Positions 51,786 through 59,576 of a DNA stretch of 64,000 bases are shown piece after piece (the stretch's first letter is position 1; every line of letters begins with the position of its first letter). Under the pieces are notes generated by a model that had not been told where the DNA came from, made no database searches, and saw nothing but the letters and a program-made list of their open reading frames with translations. The stretch spans positions 124,001 through 188,000 of the forward strand of contig CALRIU020000006.1 in the NCBI GenBank assembly GCA_943362175.1. The letters run 5' to 3'. The DNA is from UBA4416 sp943362175. GTDB taxonomy: Bacteria; Bacteroidota; Bacteroidia; B-17B0; Aurantibacillaceae. Position numbers and translations under genes: made by a program.

Positions 51786-52229
51786 TTAATCATTGTTATA
51801 AATGGAAATAGTCGCACTCAGGTCTGTAACCTCATAGGTATTGGTTGGATCCCAGGGATTCCCATTGGTTTCGACGGAGCAAGCCACCTTGTAGGATGGA
51901 ATACCCGCCGGGGAAACATTGGTGATCCCTGCATAATAGAAACAAAGGCAATAGTTGTATTGGGAGTCGTGAACAATCTGTGTATAAGGGTTGTTGAACG
52001 AGATCTGTAAAAACGTGCCGTTGCCAAACTGGTAAACTACTTTGCCGGTAACGCCCACCAGACTGCCTGTTGTTTTTTCATAGGAAAACAAATTCTGCAA
52101 ATCTTCGGAAGAAGTAATCGTCTGAGGGTTGAGCTTTTCCTTTCCGTTCCAGACATCCGTTTGATCGCTGTCTACATAAAAATTCTGCCCCGTATAATTG
52201 TAAACGGTACATGTTACATTTCTTGTCAT
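51786..52229 (-). CDS. Small beta-rich protein, family B, copy 2 of a tandem module
   Basis: A 147-residue protein (MTRNVTCTVYNYTGQNFYVD) without signal peptide. GSLVGVTGKVVYQFGNGTFL, then QISFNNPYTQ, and YCLCFYYAGITNVSPAGIPS are shared with 52677-53126. The segment TGxxGxVxYxxxxxTxLxIxFxNPY resembles aegerolysin/crystal-toxin-like lipid-binding proteins. Family A is the next gene, 11 bases downstream. The order B-A-B-A shows that a two-gene unit was duplicated. Confidence 0.75.
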   Translation of the reverse strand: MTRNVTCTVYNYTGQNFYVDSDQTDVWNGKEKLNPQTITSSEDLQNLFSYEKTTGSLVGVTGKVVYQFGNGTFLQISFNNPYTQIVHDSQYNYCLCFYYAGITNVSPAGIPSYKVACSVETNGNPWDPTNTYEVTDLSATISIYNND

Positions 52230-52256
52230 AATCGATTGTTTTAGAAGGTTTATAGA

Positions 52257-52664
52257 CTAGCTGATGGCCACGTTAAATACATAATCGTTTCCATTGCTAA
52301 CGACAGGACTACTTATGCCTGCATAATTGTAGGCATTGCTACTTGGCGTAAACGTTGGTGTTTTGTTATCGGTTGAGTCGGCCTTAAGATCCCATATAAC
52401 AGTCAGCGTATCCCCGTTGGGCATATTGAAGATTCCTGTTCCGGACGTGTTAATTGTCCCGGAGGCATATCCCTCATCATACTTAAAACCTTCGGCATAT
52501 AAAGCTTTTACAGCTACGCCATTGGACTGTATATTACAAGCCGCTGTAAAAGGCACTGAATTCGGATTAAACTTGCCTTTGGTTTCGTTCAAAAAGGTAA
52601 AGGAATTAAACGTCATAGGACCTTGTCCTGTATTGTTGGTGATGTTTACTGTGATACTACACAT
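52257..52664 (-). CDS. Small beta-rich protein, family A, copy 1
   Basis: A 135-residue paralogue of 51343-51774, beginning MCSITVNITNNTGQGPMTFN and continuing SFTFLNETKGKFNPNS. GTGIFNMPNGDTLTVIWDLK and the final NAYNYAGISSPVVSNGNDYV are the best conserved parts. No signal peptide, so it is probably cytoplasmic until released or secreted by an unknown route. It follows the first family B gene by 12 bases. Confidence 0.75.
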   Translation of the reverse strand: MCSITVNITNNTGQGPMTFNSFTFLNETKGKFNPNSVPFTAACNIQSNGVAVKALYAEGFKYDEGYASGTINTSGTGIFNMPNGDTLTVIWDLKADSTDNKTPTFTPSSNAYNYAGISSPVVSNGNDYVFNVAIS

Positions 52665-52676
52665 AAGACTGATATT

Positions 52677-53126
52677 TTAAGCGTTATTATAAATGGTAAT
52701 GGTTGCAGTCAGGTTTTTTACCTCATCCGTATTTGTCGGTACCCAGGCATTGCCATTGGTTTCAACCACGCAATCCACATAATAAGAGGGAACATTATTT
52801 TCTGTCACACCGGTGATTCCCGCATAAAAAAAACATTCGCAGCCGTTCGGCGATGTACCTTCAGGCAATATCAGCTGGGTATAGGGATTATTGAAGGAGA
52901 TCTGAAGGTAAGTACCGCTGTTCAGTTCATAAAACACTTTACCGGTCACCCCTACCGTACCTCCCGAGGTTTTTTCGTAGGAGAAAACAGTTTGGGTAGC
53001 GGTGCCCGGCACGATTGTTTGAGGAGCCGTCAGCGTGTGCCCGTTCCAGATATTATTCTGGGTATTGTCTGTATAGAATTGTTGCCCCGTTTGGTTAACA
53101 ACATAGCAAATTACGTTTCTGGTCAT
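52677..53126 (-). CDS. Small beta-rich protein, family B, copy 1
   Basis: A 149-residue paralogue of 51786-52229, beginning MTRNVICYVVNQTGQQFYTD. GGTVGVTGKVFYELNSGTYL, then QISFNNPYTQL, and CECFFYAGITGVTENNVPSY show the family. It is the first gene after a terminator (53263-53292) and so should have its own promoter in the 137 bases before it; I find no TAnnTTTG there, so it may use another sigma factor. Confidence 0.75.
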   Translation of the reverse strand: MTRNVICYVVNQTGQQFYTDNTQNNIWNGHTLTAPQTIVPGTATQTVFSYEKTSGGTVGVTGKVFYELNSGTYLQISFNNPYTQLILPEGTSPNGCECFFYAGITGVTENNVPSYYVDCVVETNGNAWVPTNTDEVKNLTATITIYNNA

Positions 53127-53262
53127 GATTTTTTAGTTTTAGGTTAATACATAACAGGTAAGCGCTGTCTTTTGCTGAGCATAATAGCGCGCGTAAGTGC
53201 TCAACGGCAGATCTGGCTGCTTGAGACAAAGAAAATACAGGAATGGAGGGAATAACAGCGCG

Positions 53263-53292
53263 AAAACACCCGTTTCGAAAAACAGGTGTTTT
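53263..53292 (-). terminator. Terminator after the response regulator gene
   Basis: AAAACACC-C-GTTT pairs with AAAC-A-GGTGTTTT around the loop CGAA, a 12-bp stem with one mismatch. On the minus strand T residues end it. It separates the two-component genes from the small-protein/RHS genes, so the latter are not a simple continuation of that message. The rest of the 195-base gap shows nothing I recognise. Confidence 0.75.
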
Positions 53293-53321
53293 AGCCTAAG
53301 CGTAGGAAAGGAAGCCTCCGC

Positions 53322-53993
53322 TTAGCGCGGAAGAATTTGAAGTAAATTGTTGGTAACAGCAAATACGACAAGGCCTGCCGTATTGCGTGCGCCGGTTTTA
53401 GCAAGCAGGTTATTGCGATGCCCGTCAACGGTGCGTGCGCTGATAAATAGTTTTTCGCCGATCTCAATGTTGGTTAACTCCTGGCAGATCAGCAGCAGCA
53501 CTTCCTTTTCGCGTTCGGTGAGCTCAACCGGAATGTGATTGAAATCGCGAATGGCGGACGTCTTATATTTTGCGCTATTTTTCATGGCATTCATGAAAAA
53601 CTCGTTGAAGTAATAGCCCGCACTGTGTACCTGCCGGATGGCATTGAGCACCTCTTCCGTTCCGCAGTTTTTTAGCAAGTAGCCCGATGCGCCGGCTTCT
53701 ACCATTTTCACCATGAAGCGTTCCTGGTTGTATACCGTTAGCACAAGAACCTTCATATCGGGTCTTTGCTTGTGAAGTGCTTCCGTGAGCTGCACGCCGT
53801 TCATCTCAGGCATGTCCATGTCCACCAAAATAACCTCTGGCGCTACCGGCAGCGTTGCCAGCGTATCCATAAACACTCTGCCATTCTCACACACGGCCAG
53901 CAATTCAAAATCAGGAATCCTCTCCAATAAGGCGGCCAGGCTCTCCCTGAAAAGTTGCTGATCCTCTACCAATGCTATTTTTATCTTATCCAT
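53322..53993 (-). CDS. LuxR/NarL-type response regulator
   Basis: A 223-residue regulator. The receiver domain has the phospho-acceptor Asp in ILVDMDMPEMNG and the conserved Lys in GYLLKNCGT. The C-terminal LuxR HTH (ELTEREKEVLLLICQELTNI, then EKLFISARTVDGHRNNLLAK) binds DNA as a dimer. It starts one base after the histidine kinase gene, so the two form a cognate pair. The small-protein/RHS genes just downstream are plausible targets. Confidence 0.95.
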   Translation of the reverse strand: MDKIKIALVEDQQLFRESLAALLERIPDFELLAVCENGRVFMDTLATLPVAPEVILVDMDMPEMNGVQLTEALHKQRPDMKVLVLTVYNQERFMVKMVEAGASGYLLKNCGTEEVLNAIRQVHSAGYYFNEFFMNAMKNSAKYKTSAIRDFNHIPVELTEREKEVLLLICQELTNIEIGEKLFISARTVDGHRNNLLAKTGARNTAGLVVFAVTNNLLQILPR

Positions 53994-53994
53994 A

Positions 53995-54813
53995 TCACGT
54001 TTTAGTTACATTCGGTGCTACCGGCACGCGCATCGTCAGCACAAAACCCTGGCCCGGAGCGGTTTTAATCATGTGTGTGGCGCCAATCATCAGCAACCTG
54101 TTTTCTATATTCTGGATGCCGGTGCCTTTTGTTGTATTCAGTCCGCCGGCAGCACCTACGCCATCATCACTGTATACAACAGAAAGCTGATCTTCGTTAC
54201 GGTCCATTACCACCGCAATGGCATTTGCCGAGGCATGCTTGAGCGTGTTGGTGATCAGCTCCTGGATCACCCGGTATAAGGCAAGGGCATGATCGAAAGG
54301 CAGCTGCCTGATCATTTCCGGATCTTTACAAATGACACGGATGTATTTTCCCGATGACCTGCTTATTTTTTCACAAAGCGCTGCCACGGCTTCCTGTAAG
54401 CCCCATAAGGCAAGACCCGGGGGTGCCATCGCATGCGAGATATGCCGCACGTCATCAATCACACCATCCATCATTTCCTTGTACGTAGTTATGGAATCCT
54501 GTTCTGTTGATTTCCCCGACAAAACCGGATCAAACTGATCGATCATGAAACGCAGCACAGACAAGGTACCGCCCACATGGTCGTGCAGCTCTTTACTAAG
54601 CCTCACCCGTTCTTCTTCCTGCGAGCGGATGTTGGCATACAGCAGCTGCTGCTTGAATTCCAGCTCCGCCTTAAGCAGCTGTTCTTTTTGTAACTGTGTT
54701 TTCCGCTGGTACCTGATGAAGAACAAGATGACGGAGACCGACAGGAGCAATGCGCCTCCGGAACCGAGCAGGATGATAGAGAGCGTTCGCTCGTCTAGGC
54801 TTTGTACTTCCAT
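53995..54813 (-). CDS. NarX-type sensor histidine kinase
   Basis: A 272-residue kinase. One membrane segment (SIILLGSGGALLLSVSVILF) is followed by a coiled-coil and the HisKA_3 helix with RLSKELHDHVGGTLS, where His is phosphorylated. The HATPase domain has VIQELITNTLKHA (N box) and YSDDGVGAAGG (G1 box). There is almost no periplasmic sensor part, so the signal may come from the neighbouring membrane protein, whose gene overlaps by 19 bases. I place the start at 54813; a longer frame to 54870 exists. Confidence 0.92.
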   Translation of the reverse strand: MEVQSLDERTLSIILLGSGGALLLSVSVILFFIRYQRKTQLQKEQLLKAELEFKQQLLYANIRSQEEERVRLSKELHDHVGGTLSVLRFMIDQFDPVLSGKSTEQDSITTYKEMMDGVIDDVRHISHAMAPPGLALWGLQEAVAALCEKISRSSGKYIRVICKDPEMIRQLPFDHALALYRVIQELITNTLKHASANAIAVVMDRNEDQLSVVYSDDGVGAAGGLNTTKGTGIQNIENRLLMIGATHMIKTAPGQGFVLTMRVPVAPNVTKT

Positions 54814-55448
54814 AAGGCTCTTGAAAATAATACAAACATGAGCAATAAAAAACTGGCGTGCATGTCCCATACCAGGATACTCACGGTCACATAGCGTACG
54901 TCAATGGTATTGATAATAAACAGGATCAGCGATGAGGAAAAATATAACAGAAGCCCTGCATTGATATACGTCAGCGCCGGACTATTCTTTGCCGCCTTAT
55001 GATCCGCATGATCCAACGCACTGATAAAATACCCCACAGAACATAAGATGAACAGCAGGGCTTCCAGTGATTTTCCATTGTTATTGAAATGGTAGATCTT
55101 TCCGGGCAACAAGGTATCGATGGCTAAAAACACCAGCAGTGCCAGCGACAGGAGAGCAATGAGGTACCTGAACAGCCCCTGTTTGAAAATGCTCATGTAA
55201 AATGCGGATAGCAGAACGAGCTCCAGGAACGTGTAGACATGAGCTACCGGCATATTATTGATGTTCTGTGAGGCCAGCACTGTACCGGCAATGCTGCAGG
55301 AGACACTCAGCAGCAAATAGCACGTCATGACCCTCAGGCCGAACTCCAGGCCTCTGAACTTATACAGCCCGATTCCCAAAGGAATAATTCCTGAGAAAGG
55401 GACCACATATCCTATATACACAATGGATAAATCCTTGATGGAGATCAT
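54795..55448 (-). CDS. Polytopic membrane protein of unknown function
   Basis: A 217-residue protein with about seven membrane segments (IVYIGYVVPFSGIIPLGIGL, VMTCYLLLSVSCSIAGTVLA, LIALLSLALLVFLAIDTLLP and so on) and short loops. The C-terminus overlaps the histidine kinase start. It probably supplies the sensing part for that kinase or modulates it. No motif identifies a transported substrate. It starts 12 bases after the upstream gene. Confidence 0.8.
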   Translation of the reverse strand: MISIKDLSIVYIGYVVPFSGIIPLGIGLYKFRGLEFGLRVMTCYLLLSVSCSIAGTVLASQNINNMPVAHVYTFLELVLLSAFYMSIFKQGLFRYLIALLSLALLVFLAIDTLLPGKIYHFNNNGKSLEALLFILCSVGYFISALDHADHKAAKNSPALTYINAGLLLYFSSSLILFIINTIDVRYVTVSILVWDMHASFLLLMFVLFSRALWKYKA

Positions 55449-55460
55449 ATCCTGCCGTTT

Positions 55461-55859
55461 TTACCAGAGAGCCGGGTCGTCCGAGTTTAACACGTTTGAC
55501 GTAGAGCAAAGGTTTGGACAAGGCCAGGTCATGTCATAGATCATGCTATTACCTTCGCTGTTCTTTGTCATGTCGTTGTAGTTCTGATCCGTGGCTACCA
55601 CATACACGTGGTTTCTCCTTTTACCGTCTTCAAGGTCTTTCATCGCCATGTATATCCTCACCCCGCTGATCTCGGAATTGCCGGAAAGCTCCGCAGGCAG
55701 CTGCATCGCACTCAGCAAATCCTCTTTTTTAATAAAAAATGCAATCACATCGAGCCCCTGCTCCGTCATAAACTCCCTGTAATTTTTGGTTTGCTGATGA
55801 GCCGTTTCGAACTCAACGGTAACTGTTCCTTCGTTTGGAATAAGTGGTGTTTTAGTCAT
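55461..55859 (-). CDS. Protein of unknown function, first gene of the two-component operon
   Basis: A 132-residue soluble protein (MTKTPLIPNEGTVTVEFETA, FFIKKEDLLSAMQLPAELSG, RRNHVYVVATDQNYNDMTKN). No signal peptide. It ends in WPCPNLCSTSNVLNSDDPAL, with two Cys that might bind metal. Position at the head of an operon with a membrane protein, kinase and regulator suggests a conserved unit, but no family is recognised. Confidence 0.65.
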   Translation of the reverse strand: MTKTPLIPNEGTVTVEFETAHQQTKNYREFMTEQGLDVIAFFIKKEDLLSAMQLPAELSGNSEISGVRIYMAMKDLEDGKRRNHVYVVATDQNYNDMTKNSEGNSMIYDMTWPCPNLCSTSNVLNSDDPALW

Positions 55860-56101
55860 AGATTAAGCGTATAAAATAGTTTTTGGTTAGTGATTTTCCG
55901 ATAAGCAAGCCCCGGGATGCCGGAGCTCCATCATGTAGATAAAGATAATTATTTTGGGAAGATACATCGTTGCCTTCCTAAAAAAGATACACTTCGCCGG
56001 GCCTGTGGCTATCTGCCCAGGAGCTATTCCCGGCCGGGAGCTCTCTACCCGGCGTTGCGCTGCCCCGCAGACCCCTGGCCTGAGCTGAAGGAGGAAGACA
56101 C
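55860..56101. other. Gene-free spacer with GC-rich palindrome
   Basis: Between the 55859 start and the terminator of the next gene there is no supportable gene. The first 100 bases are AT-rich and probably hold the promoter of the two-component operon. At 56021-56043 lies GAGCT-ATT-CCCGGCCGGG-AGCTC, a nested palindrome, in a locally GC-rich stretch (56000-56090) unlike its surroundings. It may be a decayed dispersed repeat. Confidence 0.35.
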
Positions 56102-56132
56102 AAAAAAAGCCGCCACAATACCCGTGACGGCC
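56102..56132 (-). terminator. Intrinsic terminator of the MORN-type gene
   Basis: GCCGCCAC (56109-56116) pairs with GTGACGGC (56124-56131) with one mismatch; the A run at 56102-56108 gives a T tract on the minus strand. It lies about 30 bases after the stop of 56161-56622. Confidence 0.7.
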
Positions 56133-56160
56133 TTCACCTTAAAAAATGTTTTTTTACGAA

Positions 56161-56622
56161 TTACATCGCATTGTAGGAAGTGCTTTTCAGCACGTTTCCG
56201 GCTTCGTCCCACTGGTACCAGGTACCCGTTTTTTCCCCATCCTTGTATTCCATTTGAAAGAGCTTGTTGCCCTTTTCGCTGTATACCATCCAGGTGCCGT
56301 CTTTCTTATCGTTTTTGTAAGAAGCCTCAGCGGCAATGGCTCCGTTTTTATGGAAGCGTGTCCACATACCGAACTTTAAGTTGCTCTCGTATTGGCCGGA
56401 TTCCATTTTTTGTCCGTTCTCGTAATATTTTACCGCCTCTCCGTTCAGCTTCCCTTCTTTGAAGGTCAACACTTCTTTGACAGCACCATTATCGTAATAG
56501 CTGGCATGCTGCCCCGAATAGGCGAGATTGGTTTGAGAAGGTGTTTCGTCTTTTATGGTGATGTCCTGTGCAAAGGCAACAGAACCGAGTAACAGGCAGG
56601 TAATGAGGGCTAACGTTTTCAT
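56161..56622 (-). CDS. Secreted MORN-repeat (YwqK-like) protein
   Basis: A 153-residue exported protein with a signal peptide (MKTLALITCLLLGSVAFAQ). It contains five or six MORN-like units (YYDNGAVKEVLTFKEGKLNG, YYENGQKMESGQYESNLKFG, YSEKGNKLFQMEYKDGEKTG). Databases often label such proteins YwqK-type antitoxins, but with a signal peptide and no toxin next to it, an envelope role is more likely. Own terminator at 56102-56132. Confidence 0.88.
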   Translation of the reverse strand: MKTLALITCLLLGSVAFAQDITIKDETPSQTNLAYSGQHASYYDNGAVKEVLTFKEGKLNGEAVKYYENGQKMESGQYESNLKFGMWTRFHKNGAIAAEASYKNDKKDGTWMVYSEKGNKLFQMEYKDGEKTGTWYQWDEAGNVLKSTSYNAM

Positions 56623-56749
56623 AATTCCGGGTTTTTAAATAAATGATATCAAAAATCTATGCCAGATTTCTGATACAATTATACCCAAAAAGAGGAAATG
56701 TTGTTACAACCGTAACTAAAACATAACCTTAACTTTACATTAGCCTTTT

Positions 56750-57091
56750 CTATTCCTGCTCCAGGCTGACCTCCAGGTTCCCTGCATTAGCCCCGATATC
56801 CTGTAATTTCAGGGTTTTAGTGTTATAGCCTACCTGTGTAAATGCGATGGCCGCATTTTGTGAAGCCTCTACCTGCAGGTAAATAAAGAAACGTCCGTCG
56901 AGGTCGGAATAAACCACTTTTCCGCAAGCTTCGCATTCTATTTTTACCCCGGCCAGCAGCTCGTTATTTTTAGGATCGGATACCTTGCCGCTGATCATGA
57001 TGGTTTTGGTAGCTGCCTTAGGGCGCTCGCCGGCCAGCAGGTGGCCTGCACATAATACAACCAGTAAAAGAATGCTTAAAATGCGTTTCAT
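56750..57091 (-). CDS. Secreted carboxypeptidase-regulatory-like domain protein
   Basis: A 113-residue protein with a signal peptide (MKRILSILLLVVLCAGHLLA). The remainder is a single CarboxypepD_reg-like beta-sandwich (MISGKVSDPKNNELLAGVKI, DLDGRFFIYLQVEASQNAAI, AFTQVGYNTKTLKL), as found at the N-terminus of TonB-dependent receptors, but here it stands alone. One CEACG pair could form a disulfide. Function unknown. Confidence 0.85.
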   Translation of the reverse strand: MKRILSILLLVVLCAGHLLAGERPKAATKTIMISGKVSDPKNNELLAGVKIECEACGKVVYSDLDGRFFIYLQVEASQNAAIAFTQVGYNTKTLKLQDIGANAGNLEVSLEQE

Positions 57092-57162
57092 GCGGCAAAG
57101 TAAATCAAGCAGCTTTAATTTAACCTCAGCGCAATGTTACCCGAATGTTAAGTTTCGGTTGA

Positions 57163-59559
57163 TTATTTATGCCCTAAACTGAGCTTCATTTTTTTAGATT
57201 CGCCCGAATAGTTGAGCTTTAGTCCTTTGGTATCCTCCGCTGCCAGGCCCGACGCTTTGGGAATGTAGTTCTTTCCGCGTTTTTTCAGGTTGCTCCATGG
57301 AATCACCAGGTTGATATTGGACTGCGATTTAAAATTGTACGTTCCGCTTACGAACAGGTTCAGAATATTGGAGGCTATTTCCAGCTCCTCGATCCGCATC
57401 TCATAGCCTTTGATGCGAAAACGCTCGTTGATCTCCGAGAAGGTTATGTCATTGAAATCGCGGTTATGAAAAATAAAGTTCGACACATTCTGCAAAGGCT
57501 CATATTCCAGCAAATGCCCTTCCTTCAGCTTCAGTTTGACATCACCCAACATGGTATAAGGCACAATCTCCATGTTCTCATCGAGCTCGGCATTGAAGGC
57601 TGCATCCAGCGAAATGCTTCCTTTCAGGTGCTTCGACTGGATAGCCTGCTGCCCGAAATTTTCAAACTGTTCGAATAAGGTCGTCACATTGATATTATCG
57701 GCGCTGATTGCCGCCCTGATCTCCTGCAGGTTACGGATGGTACCACTTACCTTAAGCTTCCCGCCACATGTATTCATACTCACGGATCGCAGGCTAAGCA
57801 GGTCATTTTTATACGCCAGGTTCATCACCACATCTTCTGCCACCACCTTCCGGATGAGCATTTTCTTTGCTTTGAGCGATACGTTGAAATCGAACACGCT
57901 CTCGCTATTGAGCTGCTTCACCGCCTGCGACTGTGCTTTGGCGGTTTCTTTCGCCGCTTGCTTTGCTCCTCCTGTTCTTGGAGCGCTTTTCATAAAGGGA
58001 TTCAAATCGAAGCGGTTGGTATAAGCTTCCAGGTTGATGTTGAGGTCATTCCCCAAGCCAAGCGCATAAGGCGTAAACTGTTCAACTTTTCCTTTGAGTG
58101 AAACCTCACCGCCATTGGTTTTGAGAACCAGGTTATCGAAGAGAAGATTCGTATTGGTAACAAGCGCTTTCCCATTGACTGTAAAGACAGAAGACTTCTG
58201 CTTTTGTTTATAACTGAAATTCTTAAAGCGGAGGTTGGCTTTCAGCTTCATCGCATTGCCCAGGAATTCCTGCCTGTTGATCTTCGAGGCCGGTCCCGAG
58301 TAGCTCAGGCGCGCCGTGCAATGGCCCTTGAGGTCGAACTCTTCCGATGCCTTCAGCTTTACCTTTTGTGCATCGATGCTCAGGGCGGCGTTAATGGCGA
58401 TCTGCGGCTCGGTAAAGTTTTTCACGCGCACAGAGGCGGTAAACGGAACATCGTAAATAGTTCCCCTGATTTGCGAGAACTTAACAATGGCCTGTTCTTC
58501 ATTGCCCTTGTCCAGAGCAGAATCCAGGCTCAGGACCAATCCTTTGAAAGACACATCCTCATAAGTTACCTTGCTGTTGCCAACCGTCACGGTATTATGC
58601 TCGCTTTTCACCTTCAGCACGATCACCGGATCCTGCCTTTTTCCTAAAGACGTCCATAGTAAGAGGTCGACGTCCAGTGGCTTCGAAATCGAATAATTGG
58701 AAAGCAGTTTACTGATCTTTGTGTTAACGAGTTTAGCTGCTTTGTGATACGGGAGTCCTTTGGCCGTGATCTTCAGGGCCAGGCTTTTTTCCTCCCCCAG
58801 CGTTATGAACACATTTGCCGGATACCGGATGTCTTCTATCTCTACAAAAGACGGTTCCCGGATAAAGCAGGTTTTGTTCACCGTATACAAAGAGCCCTCC
58901 AGGTCGAGCTTTACGGAAGCCTTGCTTAAAAATGCCCCTTTCTCAGGCTTGAAGAGCAAGCCCCCGACCTCTACTTCTCCCTTAAGCTTAAAATCAAAGC
59001 CCTCGGAATGCCTCTCCATTCTGATGACCTCATCCCTGAGGTTCAGGGCGATGTGCTGCCCCCGAACTTTATGGCGAAAGTCGAACTGCGTATGATAGAT
59101 GCTGATCTTCTGAATATTGAACCCGAGTCCTGCATCAGCTTTGGCGGCCGTGGAATCCTTTTTCTTAAACTCGAAATTTTTAGTGCCGTCCTCATTCGTC
59201 ACCAGGTTAATGCTGGCGGTTTGTATGGCCACTGTATTGATCTCAAATTCTTTTCTCAACAGCTTGCGCAGGTTAAAGGACACTTTCACCTTCTCCGCTC
59301 TCAGCAAGGGCTCTGAGGCTGCATGCAGCTTACTATCCAGCACAACGTCATCGAACGACACAGAGGCCTGTGGAAAATTGGCGAAAATGGAAACGTCGAC
59401 TTCCTTAACGGTGAGCCTGAGATCGAAGTTATCATCCAGGCTCTTGATCAGCGTATCCGCGATCTCCTTTTTGTAAAAATGCGTGATGATAAAAAGTGCG
59501 CCCGGGATCAGAATGATGAGAACAAGAATAACGAGGAGGCACCTTTTGAAAAACTTCAT
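57163..59559 (-). CDS. AsmA-family envelope protein
   Basis: A 798-residue protein anchored by one N-terminal membrane helix (FKRCLLVILVLIILIPGALF), with the AsmA signature after it (VKEVDVSIFANFPQASVSFD, where FPxxS is typical) and repeated beta-groove units throughout. The AsmA C-terminal domain is at about 600-770 (LKGSISLDAAFNAELDENME, ALKEGHLLEYEPLQ-like). Family members span the periplasm and move phospholipids or affect outer-membrane assembly. Separated from the universal stress gene by 17 bases. Confidence 0.92.
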   Translation of the reverse strand: MKFFKRCLLVILVLIILIPGALFIITHFYKKEIADTLIKSLDDNFDLRLTVKEVDVSIFANFPQASVSFDDVVLDSKLHAASEPLLRAEKVKVSFNLRKLLRKEFEINTVAIQTASINLVTNEDGTKNFEFKKKDSTAAKADAGLGFNIQKISIYHTQFDFRHKVRGQHIALNLRDEVIRMERHSEGFDFKLKGEVEVGGLLFKPEKGAFLSKASVKLDLEGSLYTVNKTCFIREPSFVEIEDIRYPANVFITLGEEKSLALKITAKGLPYHKAAKLVNTKISKLLSNYSISKPLDVDLLLWTSLGKRQDPVIVLKVKSEHNTVTVGNSKVTYEDVSFKGLVLSLDSALDKGNEEQAIVKFSQIRGTIYDVPFTASVRVKNFTEPQIAINAALSIDAQKVKLKASEEFDLKGHCTARLSYSGPASKINRQEFLGNAMKLKANLRFKNFSYKQKQKSSVFTVNGKALVTNTNLLFDNLVLKTNGGEVSLKGKVEQFTPYALGLGNDLNINLEAYTNRFDLNPFMKSAPRTGGAKQAAKETAKAQSQAVKQLNSESVFDFNVSLKAKKMLIRKVVAEDVVMNLAYKNDLLSLRSVSMNTCGGKLKVSGTIRNLQEIRAAISADNINVTTLFEQFENFGQQAIQSKHLKGSISLDAAFNAELDENMEIVPYTMLGDVKLKLKEGHLLEYEPLQNVSNFIFHNRDFNDITFSEINERFRIKGYEMRIEELEIASNILNLFVSGTYNFKSQSNINLVIPWSNLKKRGKNYIPKASGLAAEDTKGLKLNYSGESKKMKLSLGHK

Positions 59560-59576
59560 TTACAGGAATAAGGACA

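Noticed and set aside
56161..56622. Toxin-antitoxin role for the YwqK-like MORN protein
   Set aside because: The protein has a signal peptide and no adjacent toxin gene. The antitoxin label in databases is by family name only.
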